Part shown: one piece after another, positions 35,532 through 43,068 of the stretch
How positions within the stretch are numbered: position 1 is the stretch's first letter
How the letters are laid out: each line of letters starts with the position of its first letter
NCBI RefSeq assembly: GCF_004526235.1
Contig: NZ_CP038159.1
Span: 3,844,001 to 3,908,000, forward strand
DNA length: 64,000 nt
Origin: Sphingobacterium sp. CZ-2
GTDB taxonomy: Bacteria > Bacteroidota > Bacteroidia > Sphingobacteriales > Sphingobacteriaceae
Direction: 5' to 3'
Notes under the pieces: generated by a model
The model's database searches: none
What the model saw: the letters and a program-made list of their open reading frames with translations, nothing else
Told to the model about the DNA's origin: nothing
Translations under genes and position numbers: made by a program

Positions 35532-35564
35532 AACAAAAGCGGCCAATGAATGCCATTGACCGCT
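35532..35564 (-). terminator. Terminator of the SusC-SusD-phosphoesterase operon
   Basis: Stem AGCGG-C-CAATG (35538-35548) against CATTG-A-CCGCT (35554-35564) with a 5-nt loop and one mismatch. On the minus strand it is followed by TTTGTTTTT. It begins 6 nt after the phosphoesterase stop codon. Confidence 0.75.
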
Positions 35565-35570
35565 GATTGA

Positions 35571-36410
35571 TTATCCTTTCCAGCCATAATCAACATATTC
35601 CCAATGGAACTGATCGCCATTAAGGTTCACCTTTAAGAAACCTTCTTCTGTTCCATGGAAGGCACCTGACCACCAGTTCGCAGAAACTGCTCCCCCAGTA
35701 ATATATTGCACGCCTTTTACTTTAATCTCTTCGTATAAATGTTGATGTCCTTGCAGTACCAGTTTTAGATTATGTTTATCGAACATCGCTCGTATTTCCT
35801 GTTGATTCTTAAAGGTGTCCTTATCCGTGTAATAGCCTTCTAAAACCGGATAATACAAAGATAGAAATGGTACATGCGTAGAAACAATGATCGGTTGCGA
35901 ACTCGGGGTTGCAGCCAACACATCCGCTAACCATGCTTTTTGGGCATCAGAAACACAATATTTACTATCGCAGATCTCCGCACTATTCAAAATGATGAAC
36001 TTCCATCCCTTATGTTCAAAGGAATAATAGGTTTTACCGAAATAATTTTGGAAAAGACCAGTACCATATTCCCCATCTGAATGCCAATAGCGGTCATGAT
36101 TTCCCAGCGTAAAATACCATTTCATTCCTGATTTTTTCACCAGGTCCTGATATCGTTGATACAGGTCTTTCGCTTGGGTCAATCTATCCTCTTTCATGGC
36201 ATCAACATCCACATTATCACCTCCTGTTAAAATAAAATCAACCTTTTGTTGCTTGGCAAGCAAGGCCGCCTGTTCAAGTCCTTTAAAACTATTCGCCTTA
36301 GCATTATTATTCAGATGGATATCTGTAAAGAAGGCAAAAGAAAATTTTTGTTGAGCAAATACAATTGAACTCGTAAAGATCAACGAGATGACGAATACTA
36401 ATTTTTTCAT
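35571..36410 (-). CDS. Exported metallophosphoesterase (calcineurin-like)
   Basis: From the ATG at 36410 (MKKLVFVISLIFTSSIVFAQ) a 279-residue protein with a signal peptide of 20 residues. An ATG at 36440 is in frame but overlaps the susD stop and precedes the signal, so it is not preferred. Metal ligands of the calcineurin-like fold are present: FTDIHL (Asp30, His32), GGDNVD (Asp65), LGNHDRYW, STHVPFLS and LQGHQHLYEE. Such enzymes cleave phosphate mono- or diesters outside the cytoplasm. It begins 20 nt after the susD stop, so it is the third gene of the SusCD operon, suggesting a phosphorylated or phosphodiester-containing ligand, which remains inference. Confidence 0.9.
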   Translation of the reverse strand: MKKLVFVISLIFTSSIVFAQQKFSFAFFTDIHLNNNAKANSFKGLEQAALLAKQQKVDFILTGGDNVDVDAMKEDRLTQAKDLYQRYQDLVKKSGMKWYFTLGNHDRYWHSDGEYGTGLFQNYFGKTYYSFEHKGWKFIILNSAEICDSKYCVSDAQKAWLADVLAATPSSQPIIVSTHVPFLSLYYPVLEGYYTDKDTFKNQQEIRAMFDKHNLKLVLQGHQHLYEEIKVKGVQYITGGAVSANWWSGAFHGTEEGFLKVNLNGDQFHWEYVDYGWKG

Positions 36411-36430
36411 ATTATTTGATTTAAATTGAT

Positions 36431-38230
36431 TTATTTCCATCCAAAAGGTTGTTCTAAAATAGGATTAAGGATCATTTGAACTTCAGGAATAGGGCGATAA
36501 TAATACATTGGTTCCACAAAGGTCCTTTTTCGAACTTCCGTCACCATGGTTCCTCCTTGGGTTCCATCGCTCAAATATACTCCAGCTGGACCACCAAACC
36601 TACCAATGGTATAATATACCAATGGAACGCCCAAAGAATTTTTTTCACGATTGCTCGGAATCGTCTGCCCTTCGGGGATTAATTTGATGTCAGGAACGCC
36701 ATCGCCATTCATATCATAGTTTCCAACACCCGGAAAATACATTCCCTGGGGGATGTTCTCCAAAAGCTTTCCGGCATTCCAGCGCATCAGATCATCATAT
36801 CGTGTATTCTCAAATGCCAGTTCAACCCTTCTCTCCCTTCGGATTTCTAGGATTGTTCCTACATTTGATCCTTGAACCATTGGAAAATCAAGCTTTAAAG
36901 CAGGATCAGGGCTAGCATTTGCTGTAACCAATACTAAATTAGGCATCCCCACCCGTTTCCGAAGGATATTTATGGTATTGTCCAGGTCCGTTTGGGTAAT
37001 AATTCCTAGTTCTGCCTTTGCCTCTGCTAGGATCAGTAGTACTTCAGCATATCGATGCACTGGAAAATCAATTCCATTCAATACATTCTGATCCACACTA
37101 TTCACATAGCCCTTCCGTTGATGATATCCTGTAAAGTTTTTATTCAATCGTTGTATATAAGTTGTATTACCGGGCTGTCTTAACCAGGTTGGATAAATCA
37201 ATGTCTGTGACAACCGGGGATCTCTATCCTTGAATTCCTGAACAAATCCAAATTGCTCATGCCCTGCGATAGCTGTAAATCGGCTTCCATCTTTCATCAG
37301 ATAACTTTGAACCAGATCTCTAGAAGGTGATTGTTCATAATCGCCAAAAACAACGGAGTTAACATTTTGGGTCACATTCTTAGCTTGATCAAAAGCATTT
37401 ACTAGAATCACTTCCTTATTGCTGGTCAAGTCCAAAGATTCAAAAAGTGTGGCATAATCCTCCTCTGGCTTGCCTGAATTATAGATGCTGAATTTTCCAG
37501 ATTTTATGATTTCTTGCGCAGCGGATTCGGCAACCTTTAAAAAGACTTCTGCTGTTGATTCCAATTTCAACTCTGCATGATATTTTCTATAGGTACCTTC
37601 ATGAAGGGCGATTTTAGCCTGCATCAAAGTAACGGCCCATTTACCTGGAGTTCCCGTTGGAACATTTTCCCGAACATTCTTAACAGCGAAATCAAGATCC
37701 TCTAAGATTTTTGTCATGACCTCTTCCCTACTGTTCTGTGGATTTTTTAATTCTGCATCTGAGGCATTTAATGTTTTATCATACCATGGAACATTTGAAT
37801 ACCGTTTGACCATATCATAGTAAAATATAGCTCTATAATATCGCGCTAGGCCTGCATAATGATTTTTTATTTCATCACTGACGCTTGCCTTGGTATAGTT
37901 TTCTAAAAAATAATTGATATTCCTCAGTCTTCCCCATGACCAGCCTCCCGTAATGGTTTGGGAAGAAGGGCTTCCGGTCATCATGTTTTTTATCTCTACC
38001 GCACCTGTGGTGGAGGCATTGTCTGTAGATTGATCATTCAAATAACTATTCCTATTGTGCAAGCTGACCATACCATTCATGTAGAGGGAAAGATCTTCCT
38101 CCGTTTTAAAGAAAACTTCTGGTGTGATCAAGGTTTGCGGAAAGCGATCTAGAAACCCCTTCTTGCAAGATATCGTGAAGCACATTAAACCTGCTATCGG
38201 TAATATATATATGTTTTTAAATTTTTTCAT
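36431..38230 (-). CDS. SusD/RagB-family nutrient-binding lipoprotein
   Basis: A 599-residue lipoprotein with lipobox TISC (Cys22) followed by KKGFLDRFPQTLITPEVFFK, the usual SusD N terminus. Helical core motifs include LARYYRAIFYYDMVKRYSNV and, near the C terminus, HRYAEVLLILAEAKAELG and RRERRVELAFENTRYDDLMR. It should pair with the SusC protein encoded 19 nt upstream as the surface lid. The operon lacks visible glycoside hydrolases; the phosphoesterase behind it is the only enzyme. Ligand unknown. Confidence 0.95.
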   Translation of the reverse strand: MKKFKNIYILPIAGLMCFTISCKKGFLDRFPQTLITPEVFFKTEEDLSLYMNGMVSLHNRNSYLNDQSTDNASTTGAVEIKNMMTGSPSSQTITGGWSWGRLRNINYFLENYTKASVSDEIKNHYAGLARYYRAIFYYDMVKRYSNVPWYDKTLNASDAELKNPQNSREEVMTKILEDLDFAVKNVRENVPTGTPGKWAVTLMQAKIALHEGTYRKYHAELKLESTAEVFLKVAESAAQEIIKSGKFSIYNSGKPEEDYATLFESLDLTSNKEVILVNAFDQAKNVTQNVNSVVFGDYEQSPSRDLVQSYLMKDGSRFTAIAGHEQFGFVQEFKDRDPRLSQTLIYPTWLRQPGNTTYIQRLNKNFTGYHQRKGYVNSVDQNVLNGIDFPVHRYAEVLLILAEAKAELGIITQTDLDNTINILRKRVGMPNLVLVTANASPDPALKLDFPMVQGSNVGTILEIRRERRVELAFENTRYDDLMRWNAGKLLENIPQGMYFPGVGNYDMNGDGVPDIKLIPEGQTIPSNREKNSLGVPLVYYTIGRFGGPAGVYLSDGTQGGTMVTEVRKRTFVEPMYYYRPIPEVQMILNPILEQPFGWK

Positions 38231-38249
38231 GATATTAAATCGTTTTGAG

Positions 38250-41200
38250 TTAGAAATCTAGGTTCAAACCGGCTGCAACTTTTCGCTGAAATGGATAAGC
38301 CCAAGCGCTATTGTCTGTTCCATTATTTATCGCTTCTGGATCGACAAATTTCTTCACTTCGGAGAATTCGAAGATATTCTCGCCGGTTACAAAAAATCGT
38401 AATCGACCTAAATTCCAGCGATCTGTAAGGCCTTTTGGAAGGGAATAACCCAATGTTACGTTCTTTATGCGAAGATATGCTCCATTCAATAGGTATTGGG
38501 TATTTGGAATGGCAAGACCTTTTCCATCATTTGCATCAGCTAACCAAGATTGCAATACAGGGTAGGTAGCATCATGGTTGGCATCAGCCAAACCGGCATC
38601 CAAATAAGCTTTTGAATGTTTTGCGCGCTGCTCTTCGGAATCCGAACTTTCTCTGTAATGGTCCAAATGCCAAGGATAGACATTGGCATAAGGCTGCTGA
38701 TACGGCCCCCAGAACAAATAGTGTTTTGGATAAAAGTCGCGTTTCAATACCCCTTGAAGGAATACAGAAGCATCGAATCCATTCCAATCCATGTTGAGGT
38801 TAAAGCCTATCCGGTATCTATCCGCCGAATTACCGATGATCTTCCGATCTTTCATATCATTCTCCGTCAGTCCTAGTTCAATTTTATTGTTGCCATCCAA
38901 GTCTTTAAATTTTGGCCAACCATTAACGATCGTCAATGCTCCCCAAGGAATAATAGCTTTTTGGTCAAGCGCATCAATCTCTGCCTGATTCTTGAAAAAT
39001 CCGTCGCTCTCTAAGCCGTAAATGGTTCCAAATTCATAGCCTTCAAAATAGTTGGATAGCAAGCGTTGGTCATTCTTGAATTTTGTGATCTTCGCTTTAG
39101 AATCAGAAAGAATAACTTTCGCATCGAATCGGAACGGCCTATCGTCAAGTTCAAACTGATCTTTATAACTTACCGAAACCTCCCAACCCTTAGTTCTTAG
39201 ATCGGCTACATTCTGTCTGGGAACTGATGCTCCCAATACGCCTGGAAGTTCCTGTCCAGCGGTTAACATACCTGTGGTTTCGCGGGTATAAATGTCAAAG
39301 CCGGCAAAAAATCTATCGTTCAAAAATCCAATATCAGTACCGAAATTCAACGTCGCCACATTTTCCCAAGTATAGGTGGTTGGGTCGATGGTCAACGGTG
39401 GAGCTCCCCAGACCACCTGCTGCTGAGAACCATTGATTAAATAATTCGAAAGGCCCGTCGACATAGTTTGTATGTAAGAAAAATCACCCACATTCTGGTT
39501 TCCTAAACTTCCATAAGAAACCCTAAACTTCAGGTTTGAAAATGTAGGTTTCAAGTTTTGGAAGAATTCTTCATTACTCGCAATCCAAGCTGCTGATGCA
39601 GATGGGAAGAACCCCCAACGACTTCCTTTTGGAAATCTTGAAGATCCATCATAACGACCCGTTGCTTCGAAGATGTATTTATCACCAAATGTATAATTGA
39701 TCCTTCCGAAGGCACTTTGGGTAGCATAGGTACTGTGTGCAGCGGTTATTCTTGGATCTCCATAGGTCAATGCTAAGTAAGGTAAAGTGGAGGAGATCAA
39801 TTTATCACGATAAGCTTGGGTAGTATTCCAGATGTATTCTTCTTGGTTCACCCCTAAAGTTAATCCTATCGCATGCCTTTCTATTTTCTTGTTATAGTTA
39901 GCATATAAATTGAACACATCGTTGAATATTTCTCCCCTTCTATCCTGTACATAGCCATTGCCACCTTCTTCTCGTACATCATTTGGGCCAAATCCAATTT
40001 TATATTTTTTGGAGTGTTCGGGATACCGCCAATATTCACGCTTAAAACTAGCATCTGCCGTTACGGTCAGATCTCCATTTAAAAAGGTTCCAACAGCATT
40101 AAAAATATTATGGAAACCAAACATATTCTCATTCAATTTACCACCATCCACTAATTTCGCGGCTAACCGGCCGGCAGGGTTATTCCCCCAGGTACCATCG
40201 GGATTCACTGCCACATCGGTAGGTTTTAAATAATAGATATCTGTCAGGCTTGCATTTGGTCGGTCTCTATTGGTTTGATAAATATTCATGTTATTATCCA
40301 CTTTCAACCAAGCCACTGGGGAAAATGAAAACCGCCCTCTGATACCTCTTCGTTGCCAGTTATCTGCAGCCAATCTGTTCAATCCATTCTCTTTGGTGAA
40401 GTCTGCGGATAGGTAATAGTTTACTGGCCTGTTATTAACCTGGGCACCCCCAGAAAATGTTAAGGAATGGACGTGTGAAAAGGAGGCGTTATGCAAGAAA
40501 TAATCATTCCAGTTATTTCCTCCCATATAGGCCCATTGGGTCTGATCATCGGGATTGATCCGTACATCCGGTATACTTGGATCATCCGATCGTTCTTTTG
40601 CCCATTTATAATGTGCCTCACTGTAGTTGACATAATCCCATGGGGTGTTATCGGTGGAGGTCTCTAAAACGCGTGAAAAGATGTATGGGTCTGTAACTGG
40701 ATCTGGCATTTCGGTCGGTTTACCCCATGCGGTGGTCACATTGTATCCAATGGACTGTTTCCCTTGACGACCAGATTTGGTGGTAATAAGAATAACGCCA
40801 TAGGTTGCTCTGGCACCATAGATCGCCGCAGATGCCGCATCCCGTAAAACGGTGTAGGTCGCAATATCATTAGGGCTCAAACGGATCAGATCCCAACTAT
40901 CAGACACTGGGATCCCATCGATCACGATGAGTGGCGAGCCACCATTGATAGATGTTGTTCCCCGGATATTGATGTTCGGGATTCCACCTGGGCTCCCATT
41001 ACCATAGGTGATGTTTAATCCAGGACTGGCGCCCTGTAAGCCTTGCATCACATTGGTAACGGGTCGTGACTCCAATTGCTTACCTGATATCTGATCTACC
41101 GCTCCTGTAAGATTAATTTTCTTTTGGGTACCAAAACCAACGATCACCACTTCATCCAAATTGCTGGCATCCACCTCGAGCTTGACCTCAAGCACTTCAT

Positions 41201-41501
41201 TTGCCTGAACAATAACCTCTTGGGTTTTAAACCCTAAATATCGAAAAATCAAGGTGGAATTATTCGGCAGTCCTTCCATCCTAAAATTTCCTGCATCGTC
41301 GCTAGAGGTCGCTCTATTGCTTCCCTTAACTAAAACACTTACTCCTGAAATTGCCTTTCCCTGCATATCGGTCACTCTTCCGGTTACTGCATCTGTCTGC
41401 GCATGAAGAGATTTAGGAATTATCCAGACAAGTAACAAGAGGAAGGAAATAGTCAGCATGCTACACGCTGAAATCTTTTTATTTTGGTTAGTCTTCATCA
41501 T
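38250..41501 (-). CDS. SusC/RagA-family TonB-linked outer-membrane protein
   Basis: A 1083-residue importer. The signal peptide ends SLHAQ (~residue 35). A CarbopepD_reg_2 domain follows (VTGRVTDMQGKAISGVSVLV), then TonB-box-like DEVVIVGFGTQKK and a plug domain ending ARATYGVILITTKSGRQG. The C-terminal barrel ends NLDF. It is first in the SusC-SusD-phosphoesterase operon. Two starts lie in tandem (MM); the first is given. Upstream is a TTG-N17-TAGGTTTG promoter and a 16-bp operator-like site that also occurs before the divergent TetR gene, so expression is probably TetR-controlled. Confidence 0.95.
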   Translation of the reverse strand: MMKTNQNKKISACSMLTISFLLLLVWIIPKSLHAQTDAVTGRVTDMQGKAISGVSVLVKGSNRATSSDDAGNFRMEGLPNNSTLIFRYLGFKTQEVIVQANEVLEVKLEVDASNLDEVVIVGFGTQKKINLTGAVDQISGKQLESRPVTNVMQGLQGASPGLNITYGNGSPGGIPNINIRGTTSINGGSPLIVIDGIPVSDSWDLIRLSPNDIATYTVLRDAASAAIYGARATYGVILITTKSGRQGKQSIGYNVTTAWGKPTEMPDPVTDPYIFSRVLETSTDNTPWDYVNYSEAHYKWAKERSDDPSIPDVRINPDDQTQWAYMGGNNWNDYFLHNASFSHVHSLTFSGGAQVNNRPVNYYLSADFTKENGLNRLAADNWQRRGIRGRFSFSPVAWLKVDNNMNIYQTNRDRPNASLTDIYYLKPTDVAVNPDGTWGNNPAGRLAAKLVDGGKLNENMFGFHNIFNAVGTFLNGDLTVTADASFKREYWRYPEHSKKYKIGFGPNDVREEGGNGYVQDRRGEIFNDVFNLYANYNKKIERHAIGLTLGVNQEEYIWNTTQAYRDKLISSTLPYLALTYGDPRITAAHSTYATQSAFGRINYTFGDKYIFEATGRYDGSSRFPKGSRWGFFPSASAAWIASNEEFFQNLKPTFSNLKFRVSYGSLGNQNVGDFSYIQTMSTGLSNYLINGSQQQVVWGAPPLTIDPTTYTWENVATLNFGTDIGFLNDRFFAGFDIYTRETTGMLTAGQELPGVLGASVPRQNVADLRTKGWEVSVSYKDQFELDDRPFRFDAKVILSDSKAKITKFKNDQRLLSNYFEGYEFGTIYGLESDGFFKNQAEIDALDQKAIIPWGALTIVNGWPKFKDLDGNNKIELGLTENDMKDRKIIGNSADRYRIGFNLNMDWNGFDASVFLQGVLKRDFYPKHYLFWGPYQQPYANVYPWHLDHYRESSDSEEQRAKHSKAYLDAGLADANHDATYPVLQSWLADANDGKGLAIPNTQYLLNGAYLRIKNVTLGYSLPKGLTDRWNLGRLRFFVTGENIFEFSEVKKFVDPEAINNGTDNSAWAYPFQRKVAAGLNLDF

Positions 41502-41511
41502 AATAAATTAA

Positions 41512-41527
41512 TTGAACATTCATTCAA
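41512..41527. promoter_or_regulatory. Putative TetR operator, susC-proximal
   Basis: TTGAACATTCATTCAA, an inverted repeat with TTGAA/TTCAA arms. It lies 10 nt upstream of the susC start and overlaps the expected transcription start of the susC promoter. It matches the site at 41735-41750 at 14 of 16 positions. Confidence 0.6.
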
Positions 41528-41531
41528 CAAT

Positions 41532-41559
41532 CAAACCTAAAACAATTGTATTAATTCAA
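41532..41559 (-). promoter_or_regulatory. Promoter of the second susC operon
   Basis: On the minus strand TTG (41559-41557), 17 nt, then TAGGTTTG (41539-41532), matching TTG-N17-23-TAnnTTTG. The start of transcription would fall within the operator-like site at 41512-41527. Confidence 0.55.
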
Positions 41560-41734
41560 TATTATTTGAAAATGAAGATTATGTGATTTGGGAATTTCAG
41601 TGGGTTAAAAAAATGATTAAGCAGCTAATAAAACAAATATATACTACTGTAAACCATTGTTTTGTGAAAATCAATACAGAATTAGTATACGAAATATCAA
41701 ATATTGTATTGATATTTATTGCGACATTTATTAA

Positions 41735-41750
41735 CTGAACAGTCATTCAA
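41735..41750. promoter_or_regulatory. Putative TetR operator, regulator-proximal
   Basis: CTGAACAGTCATTCAA, 14 nt upstream of the TetR gene start and nearly the same sequence as the site at 41512-41527. This placement suggests autoregulation together with control of the divergent susC operon. Confidence 0.6.
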
Positions 41751-41764
41751 AAAATCTATTTTTA

Positions 41765-42364
41765 ATGGGAAGGAATAGCTTAAAAGACGAGCGTCAAAAA
41801 GAGATTATAAAAAAATATTATGCCGTAGCAAAAAAGGAAGGCCTAGAAAATACGTCTATTGCTAAGATCGCTTCCGAAATGAATGTAAACCCAAGTTTGA
41901 TCATACACTATTTCAAAAATAAAGAGGAATTAACTTATTCCTTGATCGATTATATTTTAGAGAAATACTTGGTTATTTATAATCGAAAAAAAATAGAAGA
42001 TCATGATTTGGGATCATTTTTAATAGAACTTATCCATAAACTATTCAAATCTTGGAATTCTTTATTCAATGAGAGCGTATTTTACAGTTGTTATGCCTTG
42101 GGGTTCCGGGATAAGCTTATAAAAATGAAATTCAAAAACCTCCAGGACTCCCTGAGAAGCCATTTAAAAGAGGTGCTGGATAAATGTAATGAGGCGGGGA
42201 TAGTCAACCTACCATCGACAGAGAAAACTGCAGATTTAATTTACATCATGGTAGATGGTGCCTACTATTACCTAAGCCTTATTTCTGAAAAGGAGGAATA
42301 CGAAAAGAAACTATTGGAATATAAAAACTATGCCTATCAAACACTTGGTCTGTCTATTGACTAA
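41765..42364 (+). CDS. TetR-family transcriptional regulator
   Basis: A 199-residue regulator. The N-terminal helix-turn-helix spans about residues 25-50: NTSIAKIASEMNVNPSLIIH followed by YFKNKEEL, the TetR signature. The remaining ~140 residues are helical and variable, as expected for the ligand-binding and dimer domain. It is divergent from the SusC-SusD-phosphoesterase operon, and near-identical inverted-repeat sites stand next to both start codons, which points to joint repression. TetR control of a SusCD locus is less usual than HTCS, ECF or AraC control. Its stop overlaps that of the convergent small membrane protein by 4 nt. The inducer is unknown. Confidence 0.92.
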   Translation: MGRNSLKDERQKEIIKKYYAVAKKEGLENTSIAKIASEMNVNPSLIIHYFKNKEELTYSLIDYILEKYLVIYNRKKIEDHDLGSFLIELIHKLFKSWNSLFNESVFYSCYALGFRDKLIKMKFKNLQDSLRSHLKEVLDKCNEAGIVNLPSTEKTADLIYIMVDGAYYYLSLISEKEEYEKKLLEYKNYAYQTLGLSID

Positions 42365-42648
42365 TTCACCTGTAAAGTCTTTTTCCGTTTAGCCAGTTTA
42401 CGAGCATTAAAGCTTTTATAAAGCCCAAACCCAGCAATAATTACCCACATGGAATTGGAAGTGATATTTGGCAGATCCCTAAAATATAATGCACTTGTCA
42501 CTAATCCCAATCCACCAACAATGTTGATCATTTGATATTTCCAGGAATCGAATGAAATCAATTTAAGGTTTAACAACAAAAAGCCTATTGTACAGCAGGA
42601 AACCCCAATCCAGCCAATTAATGCTACAAAATTCACCATGTTCATCAT
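42361..42648 (-). CDS. Small three-helix membrane protein (CBU_0592-like)
   Basis: A 95-residue protein with three hydrophobic segments (about residues 5-28, 38-58 and 66-80) and a basic C-terminal tail (KSFNARKLAKRKKTLQ). The alternation of short helices with G-rich turns (NIVGGLGLVTSALYF) resembles the CBU_0592 family of small membrane proteins, which have no known function. Relatives sometimes resemble a half of the SemiSWEET/PQ-loop fold, but the PQ motif is missing here. The 3' end overlaps the TetR gene by 4 nt in convergent orientation, which is probably only compaction. Confidence 0.7.
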   Translation of the reverse strand: MMNMVNFVALIGWIGVSCCTIGFLLLNLKLISFDSWKYQMINIVGGLGLVTSALYFRDLPNITSNSMWVIIAGFGLYKSFNARKLAKRKKTLQVN

Positions 42649-43013
42649 CTCTCCAGTTTTAAATAAACCAAAATAACCTTTAACCTTTTCGTTGGAGTGA
42701 AGGTTATATTAAGTTTACTTAAACTAAACTGAAATTTCAGGGTGTCAAATCAAATTTGCTTCGCTCCGAAACCATAGTGAAAGCATGGTGAAAGTATGTA
42801 AATCCTATGTTGTGCATATTAAAACATGCTTTAAGCATATTATAACCGTGATTTTACAGCGAAATCATGGTTTTACCATAGGAAAACATATGATTTTTGG
42901 GTTAGCAACCCAAGAATTACAAACAATACATTTTCAAATTACCAATTGATTATTAGGATTAGAAGAATGCCAAGATTATTGACTAAGATTTAATATAAGA
43001 TTACCTAGAAACG
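42649..43013. other. 365-bp gene-free gap with hairpins
   Basis: No gene is seen. The region holds tandem ATAGTGAAAGC/ATGGTGAAAGT around 42773-42797, two GCATATTA direct repeats near 42823-42843, a 12-bp stem with outer arms AAATCAT (42862-42868) and ATGATTT (42890-42896), and a hairpin TTGGGTT-AGC-AACCCAA (42897-42913). It should also contain the promoter of the small membrane-protein gene at 42648. None of the hairpins has a terminator-like T-tract. Confidence 0.5.
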
Positions 43014-43042
43014 AAAAAAGGTGCCTATAAAAGACACCTTTT
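43014..43042 (-). terminator. Terminator of gcvP
   Basis: Stem AAAAGGTG (43016-43023)/CACCTTTT (43035-43042), followed on the minus strand by a T-tract. It lies 26 nt after the gcvP stop. Confidence 0.75.
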
Positions 43043-43068
43043 CTAATAAAATTTTATTTTACCTAAGC

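Noticed and set aside
42649-43013. Glycine riboswitch for the glycine-cleavage genes
   Set aside because: The structured gap is downstream of gcvP, not in its leader, and the gcvT leader is too short.
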